Origin: CAIKKV01 sp044346855
GTDB taxonomy: Bacteria > Verrucomicrobiota > Kiritimatiellia > CAIKKV01
Direction: 5' to 3'
Length of the DNA: 10,226 nucleotides
NCBI GenBank assembly: GCA_044346855.1
Contig: JBIIYJ010000195.1
Span: 1 to 10,226 of the forward strand
Positions 6,923 to 10,226 of the stretch are shown here, one piece after another. A model generated the notes under the pieces. That model did not search any database. It saw nothing but the letters and a program-made list of their open reading frames with translations, and was not told the origin of the DNA. Made by a program: the position numbers and the translations under genes. The number at the start of each line of letters is the position of its first letter. Position 1 is the stretch's first letter.

Positions 6923-7324
6923 TCATCGTCCTTTCTTGTCCCCGACCAGTATGATTTCCGCTCCCGCGTTGCTCAGCGCCTTCAGCACCTGGCCGAATTC
7001 CTTCTGCTGCTGCTTGCGGTCCACCTTCAACATCACCTGCTTGTCGGTCCTGTCGAGCAGCAGGGCCGACACTTCGGGCTCCAGGGCATCCTTGGCGTAT
7101 TCCTGTCCCTGCAGCCAGATCTTCCCATCCGTGTCGATGATGATGCTGACCGGCGGATTCTTGACCTTGTCGATGTCGGGCGACTCCGCCGGCTTGACCT
7201 TGATGTTGGCCTCCTTCATGAACACGGAGGCGACCATGAAGAAAATGATGAGAAGAAACGCGATGTCGCCGAACGAGGCGGTCGGCACGAACACCATCCG
7301 GCGGCGGGGGCGGGCGATCTTCAT
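6923..7324 (-). CDS. exbD: ExbD/TolR family protein, second copy (133 aa)
   Basis: The start ATG overlaps the stop of the first exbD gene (ATGA, 7324-7321), with GGAGG (7335-7331) six bases upstream. The N-terminus is short and basic (MKIARPRRR), followed by SFGDIAFLLIIFFMVASVF at about 17-35. Asp20 is in the place of the essential proton-path aspartate of ExbD/TolR. The rest (about 36-133) is the periplasmic domain with the usual alternation of beta strands and helix, ending NAGAEIILVGDKKGR. In known systems an ExbD dimer sits inside an ExbB pentamer and couples proton flow to movement of TonB or TolA. Compared with its neighbour it lacks a C-terminal Ala-rich tail and differs through most of the periplasmic part, so the two may form a heterodimer or serve different partners. 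The substrate is unknown. Confidence 0.92.
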   Translation of the reverse strand: MKIARPRRRMVFVPTASFGDIAFLLIIFFMVASVFMKEANIKVKPAESPDIDKVKNPPVSIIIDTDGKIWLQGQEYAKDALEPEVSALLLDRTDKQVMLKVDRKQQQKEFGQVLKALSNAGAEIILVGDKKGR

Positions 7325-7773
7325 GCTCCCCCTCCGGCGGCGGAGGCCGTCTCATTGGAGGCGGCCGCCTCGGTCGACTCCTGAATCACCAGGTACCCGC
7401 CCAACTTCGATATGGCCGTCACCGCCTCGAAATAGCGCTCATAGCTGACTTCCGGGGCGCTTTCCAGAACGATGAAGCGCTCAGCCTCTTTTTTCTCCGG
7501 CAGTTTCATCTCCGCGAGCCGCTCGCGAAACTGTTCCATGGTTACGTCCTGATCCTTGAACTGCATGGACTCCGCGGCGAGGATGACGGTCGGGAACTGA
7601 TCCTCGCTTTTCTTGGCCGGATCCTGGGTGCTGGATGGAATCATGATGGCCAGCCCCATCGTCTTCACGAAGGTCGTGGTCAGTACGAAGAAAATAATGA
7701 GCAGGAACGCGATGTCGGAAAAGGACGTGACATCGATATCGCCGAACGGCCTGGGTTTGCGGGCGATTTTCAT
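7321..7773 (-). CDS. exbD: ExbD/TolR family protein, first copy (150 aa)
   Basis: ATG at 7773, 15 bases after the ExbB stop. No good Shine-Dalgarno sequence is seen in that gap (only GGGCCC), so its translation probably depends on coupling to ExbB. The layout is a basic N-tail (MKIARKPRPFGDID), a single helix at about 17-38 with SFSDIAFLLIIFF and the conserved Asp20, then a periplasmic domain. That domain includes ERFIVLESAPEVSYERYFEAV, the region that in ExbD/TolR follows a conserved beta strand, and GGYLVIQES. The last 20 residues are Ala/Gly/Ser-rich and likely disordered. In known families this subunit conducts protons together with ExbB/TolQ/MotA-type channels and passes the motion to a periplasmic partner. 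It shares the MKIAR start and DIAFLLIIFF helix with the second copy, so the pair arose by duplication or has long co-evolved. Confidence 0.93.
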   Translation of the reverse strand: MKIARKPRPFGDIDVTSFSDIAFLLIIFFVLTTTFVKTMGLAIMIPSSTQDPAKKSEDQFPTVILAAESMQFKDQDVTMEQFRERLAEMKLPEKKEAERFIVLESAPEVSYERYFEAVTAISKLGGYLVIQESTEAAASNETASAAGGGA

Positions 7774-7788
7774 TCGGGTCAGAGGGCC

Positions 7789-8430
7789 CTAGACCTGCTC
7801 GCGCAGATGAATGTAGGAAACCAGTTCGTTGGCGGCCTCTTCGATCCGGATGGTCAACTGCTCCAGGCGGGTCGAGAAGAAGTTGTAGGCGATCACGGCG
7901 GGGACGGCGATCAACAGGCCGGCCGCGGTCGTGATGAGGGCCTCGGCAATGCCGCCGGCCACCACGCTGCCCTGGAGGGCGCCAGCCGAGGACATGGCGG
8001 AAAAGGCCCTGATCATGCCGGTCACGGTGCCGGTCATGCCCAGCAGCGGAGCCGAACTGCCGACCAGCAGAAGCAGGCTGATCCGCTTATCCAGCGCGGC
8101 GATGACATGGGGCGCGTAGTCGCCCATGCTCTTCGAGATACTCTCCTCGATCTCGCTCTTGCCACGCTGCAGGGCCAGCAGTTTCTTGTAGCGGCCCAGC
8201 CCGACGAGCAGGACGGCGGCCACGGGCCCGCGCGTCTCCTCGCAGAGCCGGATGGCGTCATCGACCTTGCCCGACGAAAGCAGCTGGAATACCATGCGCC
8301 GCATGGCCGAGGTGTCCTTCGAAGCCAGCTGGAACACACGCCACCGCTCAAGCATAACCGCCAAGCCCACGATCGAGAGCGCCAGCAAAGGCCACATCAT
8401 CGATCCGCCATCCAGCATATACTTCAACAT
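7789..8430 (-). CDS. exbB: ExbB/TolQ/MotA-type proton channel subunit (213 aa)
   Basis: The ATG at 8430 has AGGGAGA (8443-8437) six bases upstream and lies 21 bases after the TPR gene. Three membrane helices are visible: about 11-29 (MMWPLLALSIVGLAVMLERW), 115-142 and 160-186. A cytoplasmic helical region lies between helices 1 and 2. Family signatures are clear: APLLGMTGTVTGMIRAF in helix 2, and AEALITTAAGLLIAVPAVIAYN in helix 3. Thr135 and Thr168 match the channel-lining threonines of E. coli ExbB (T148, T181). The length is near the family norm and there is no long periplasmic N-extension. It should form the inner-membrane pentamer around an ExbD dimer. Two exbD genes follow directly. A dedicated flagellar MotA role is unlikely because the length and neighbours are of the TolQ/ExbB type and no MotB or flagellar gene is present. 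The partner is probably one of the two downstream membrane proteins. Confidence 0.95.
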   Translation of the reverse strand: MLKYMLDGGSMMWPLLALSIVGLAVMLERWRVFQLASKDTSAMRRMVFQLLSSGKVDDAIRLCEETRGPVAAVLLVGLGRYKKLLALQRGKSEIEESISKSMGDYAPHVIAALDKRISLLLLVGSSAPLLGMTGTVTGMIRAFSAMSSAGALQGSVVAGGIAEALITTAAGLLIAVPAVIAYNFFSTRLEQLTIRIEEAANELVSYIHLREQV

Positions 8431-8436
8431 CGTCGT

Positions 8437-8443
8437 TCTCCCT
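8437..8443 (-). promoter_or_regulatory. Ribosome binding site of exbB
   Basis: AGGGAGA on the minus strand in the 21-base gap after the TPR gene, six bases before the exbB ATG. Confidence 0.65.
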
Positions 8444-8451
8444 GCCGCCGC

Positions 8452-10226
8452 TTACTTGTTGACCAGTTCAAGGACCTTCTGCGCCTTCGTCGCCGCGGCG
8501 CTGTTCGGGTAATCGCGAGTGACCTGCGCAAGCTTGTCGCGGGCCTCGTCCTGCCGCCCCACCCGGACCAGCACCACGCCCCACTTAAGGAGCATCTCAT
8601 CCAGGAACGGCGCGTCGGGATAATCCTGCACGACGGTCTGGATCATCTCCAGGCAGCGGGGATAATCGCGGGCTTCCAGGTGGAAGTCGATGACCTTCCC
8701 GAGTGCCTCGCCGGCGAACGGGGAATCCGGGTACTGCTCGGCGCAGGTCTTGTAGGCGGCGATCGCCTGTCCCATGGCCTTGAGCCGCTCTTCCTTGCCC
8801 AGCTTGGCATCGATCCCCTTCTCCAGCGTCGTCGCGATCAGGTACTGCGCCTCCGCCTTCATCTCGGGCCCGACCTTGAGGCCCAGGATGCCCTGCAGGA
8901 TGCTGGTGGCGTCGCGCACCCGGCCGGACTCGAGGTTCGCGCGGGCAATCTGCATCATGGCCACGTCGGTGAGCTGCGAAGCCGGGAACAGAGACATCAG
9001 CTGCCGGCAGGTGGCGATGGCGCCGTTCAGGTCGTCCTTCGCGATCTGCAGCTCCCATTTGATCCGGTAGGCTTCCTCGACGAGGTCGCGGGCGAGGGCC
9101 GCGCGGGTCGAGCGGCGAATGACGTCCTCCACCTTCTCCATCCCCGTGTCCGCCTTCTCCTTGGACCGGCTCGCAAGCCCGACATCCTTGAAGATGCCGG
9201 CCAGGCGGAGGTAGAACTTGGCCTCGGTGATGTTCTTGCGGGCGCGGAGATTCTCCGTCGACACCTCGCGCTGGGCGACCCATACGTCCGGAATCTCGCC
9301 GGTGAGGAAATCGGCCTTGGCCACGACCTTGCGCGGCTCCTTCAGCCCGGCGATGTGCTCCTTGTCGACATACTCGACGAACACGACGTCCTTCTCCATG
9401 GCGTTCAGGATGGCATCGGTCATGGAGGCGGCGGCGCCTTCGGCCAGGGGCTGGATGCTGAGCGTTCCGGTGAACAGGCCGGAGTGGGCTTCCGTCTCCT
9501 GGAGGGTCAGGTCGAGCGCGTCCCGGTCCTGGAATACCTGGCTTTCGTCGTTCGTCACCGTGACGCCCTCCTCCACCGGCAGCTTGTAGCGGATGCTGAG
9601 CTTCACCTTCACGGCATCGCGACCCTCGGTGGTGTCCATGTCGAAATCCTTGACCCGGACGAACGTGGGCTGGGCCGAGAAGACGCCGTGCACGTATTCG
9701 CGGAAGGCGCCGTCGGTGAAGCCGGCCACGGCGGTCGAGACGACGCGCGACTTCCCGATCCGCTCGATCTTCGTTCCGCCGTCCTTGGTGTTGGCGTCCA
9801 CATAGTCCGCCGTGACGGTGTCGAAGCCCTTCACCTCCAGCACGCCGTTCGTGGCGGCCGGCTTGCCCAGCGCCATCTTGACGCTGCCGAGGTAATACTC
9901 CCCGTCCACGTCGAACACCGCCATGTCGAGGAATTCCCGGTCGCCGCTCCCGCTGGTCAGGCTGACCTTGAGGTTGCCGCCCGCCGTCTTGAGCACGCGG
10001 AGGTCCTTGTCCTTCACCTTGACGAAGAAGCGCTGTCCGGATTCGACGAGGCTTTCGTCGTTGGTGTTGGGCGCCACGCTGGTGCCGACCATCTTCAGGG
10101 CGTCCACCACCTTGCGCCAGCGCTTGAGCTGGAAGTGGCACATGCCGATATAGTAGTAGGACTCGTTGGCGAACACGCTCCAGGGATATTCCTCGGTGAC
10201 GCGGCGCAGGGTGGACAACGAGCGGG
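8452..10226 (-). CDS. TPR protein with two embedded beta-sandwich-like repeats (5' part beyond the right edge)
   Basis: The frame is open from the right edge to TAA at 8454-8452; the first residues (RSLSTLRRVTEEYPWSVFANESYYYIGMCHFQ) are already within a TPR, so the start lies outside. Residues below count from codon 10218. TPR helices run to about 45. Two beta-rich repeats follow at about 63-142 and 185-287, each beginning FVKVKDKD or FVRVKDFD and ending ADYVD or VEYVD; the second has the ETEAHSGLFTGTL signature typical of Ig-like repeats in large surface proteins. TPR pairs resume from about 318 to the end (DLNGAIATCRQLMSLFPASQL; RDYPRCLEMIQTVVQDYPDAPF; RQDEARDKLAQVTRDYPNS). The beta repeats imply an exported protein, but the signal peptide is not visible. 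It sits 21 bases before exbB and probably heads or belongs to the motor operon. A periplasmic or outer-membrane-facing scaffold role is inferred. Confidence 0.9.
   Translation of the reverse strand, partial: RSLSTLRRVTEEYPWSVFANESYYYIGMCHFQLKRWRKVVDALKMVGTSVAPNTNDESLVESGQRFFVKVKDKDLRVLKTAGGNLKVSLTSGSGDREFLDMAVFDVDGEYYLGSVKMALGKPAATNGVLEVKGFDTVTADYVDANTKDGGTKIERIGKSRVVSTAVAGFTDGAFREYVHGVFSAQPTFVRVKDFDMDTTEGRDAVKVKLSIRYKLPVEEGVTVTNDESQVFQDRDALDLTLQETEAHSGLFTGTLSIQPLAEGAAASMTDAILNAMEKDVVFVEYVDKEHIAGLKEPRKVVAKADFLTGEIPDVWVAQREVSTENLRARKNITEAKFYLRLAGIFKDVGLASRSKEKADTGMEKVEDVIRRSTRAALARDLVEEAYRIKWELQIAKDDLNGAIATCRQLMSLFPASQLTDVAMMQIARANLESGRVRDATSILQGILGLKVGPEMKAEAQYLIATTLEKGIDAKLGKEERLKAMGQAIAAYKTCAEQYPDSPFAGEALGKVIDFHLEARDYPRCLEMIQTVVQDYPDAPFLDEMLLKWGVVLVRVGRQDEARDKLAQVTRDYPNSAAATKAQKVLELVNK
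9355..10032 (-). repeat. Two diverged beta-rich repeats inside the TPR protein
   Basis: Copy 1 (about 10032-9792) and copy 2 (about 9666-9355) align as FVKVKDKDL / FVRVKDFDM, LKVSLTSG / VKVKLSIR, FLDMAVFDVDGEYYLGSV / DLTLQETEAHSGLFTGTL and TVTADYVD / VVFVEYVD. Copy 2 has an extra loop of about 20 residues near its start. The repetition is visible only in the protein; the DNA has diverged. Confidence 0.7.

Noticed and set aside
4984..6954. Plus-strand Arg/Gly-rich open frame of 656 codons
   Set aside because: It is a shadow of the zinc-ribbon gene's Pro/Ala-rich region and the start of the DUF4159 gene, with no independent coding signal.
7774..7791. GGGCCC palindrome between exbB and the first exbD as a terminator
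   Set aside because: The six-base palindrome has no loop and no T-run, and the genes on both sides clearly belong to one operon.
7789..8430. Flagellar stator MotA
   Set aside because: The helix signatures, size and adjacent exbD genes are of the ExbB/TolQ type, and no MotB peptidoglycan-binding domain is present.
8597..10141. Minus-strand frame of 514 codons inside the TPR/Ig-like gene
   Set aside because: It has an Arg/Gly/His-rich low-complexity translation in another frame of the real gene, which has clear TPR and beta repeats.
10216..10218. TTG as true start of the right-edge TPR gene
   Set aside because: The frame stays open to the edge and the TPR helix already begins upstream of it; there is no signal peptide or ribosome site at this point.
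1..10226. CRISPR arrays, tRNA or rRNA genes, insertion sequences
   Set aside because: I looked for regular direct repeats with spacers, cloverleaf-like stretches, transposase motifs and terminal inverted repeats and saw none; coding sequence fills the window.

Overview
The window is fully coding and reads on the minus strand only, so in transcription order it runs from the right edge to the left. Hand-counted 60-base lines are mostly about 60-68% G+C. Shine-Dalgarno sites are good, several genes overlap or nearly touch, and there are secretion signals plus an ExbB/ExbD motor, so this is a Gram-negative-type bacterium with an outer membrane. The combination of duplicated CxxC/CPxC zinc ribbons, tandem ExbD genes, a DUF4159 protein and very long periplasmic TPR proteins suggests the PVC group (Kiritimatiellota, Lentisphaerota or Verrucomicrobiota). 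That placement is an inference, not shown by a marker gene; Planctomycetes or Myxococcota remain possible.

Layout, right to left: (1) 10226-8452, the end of a large TPR protein that carries two beta-rich Ig-like-looking repeats between its TPR blocks; (2) 8430-7789, ExbB/TolQ/MotA-type proton channel; (3) 7773-7321 and (4) 7324-6923, two different ExbD/TolR proteins overlapping by ATGA; (5) 6921-5596, a single-pass protein with two cytoplasmic zinc ribbons, a coiled coil and a Pro/Ala-rich periplasmic tail; (6) 5576-3786, a polytopic membrane protein whose last membrane helix carries a TonB/TolA-like SxxxH motif and leads through a charged linker into a periplasmic DUF4159 domain; then a 69-base gap with a good sigma70-type promoter; (7) 3716-447, a 1089-residue exported TPR protein; (8) 450 to the left edge, an exported protein with a small beta domain followed by TPR-like helices, joined to gene 7 by a GTGA overlap.

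Model (inference): genes 2-4 form a proton-motive-force-driven motor in the inner membrane. Proteins 5 and 6 look like its transducers: both appear N-in/C-out with a histidine near the cytoplasmic end of the relevant helix, and in protein 6 this is the exact S-x3-H spacing known from TonB and TolA. No TonB C-terminal domain and no TonB-dependent receptor is seen. The periplasmic output would instead be DUF4159 and the TPR/Ig-like scaffolds. One TolQ-like plus two TolR-like subunits, a zinc-ribbon/one-helix protein and periplasmic TPR proteins recall the AglRQS-Glt machinery of Myxococcus xanthus in parts list, though not in evident sequence. The cluster is best viewed as an uncharacterised Tol/Ton-like envelope machine with a DUF4159 effector.
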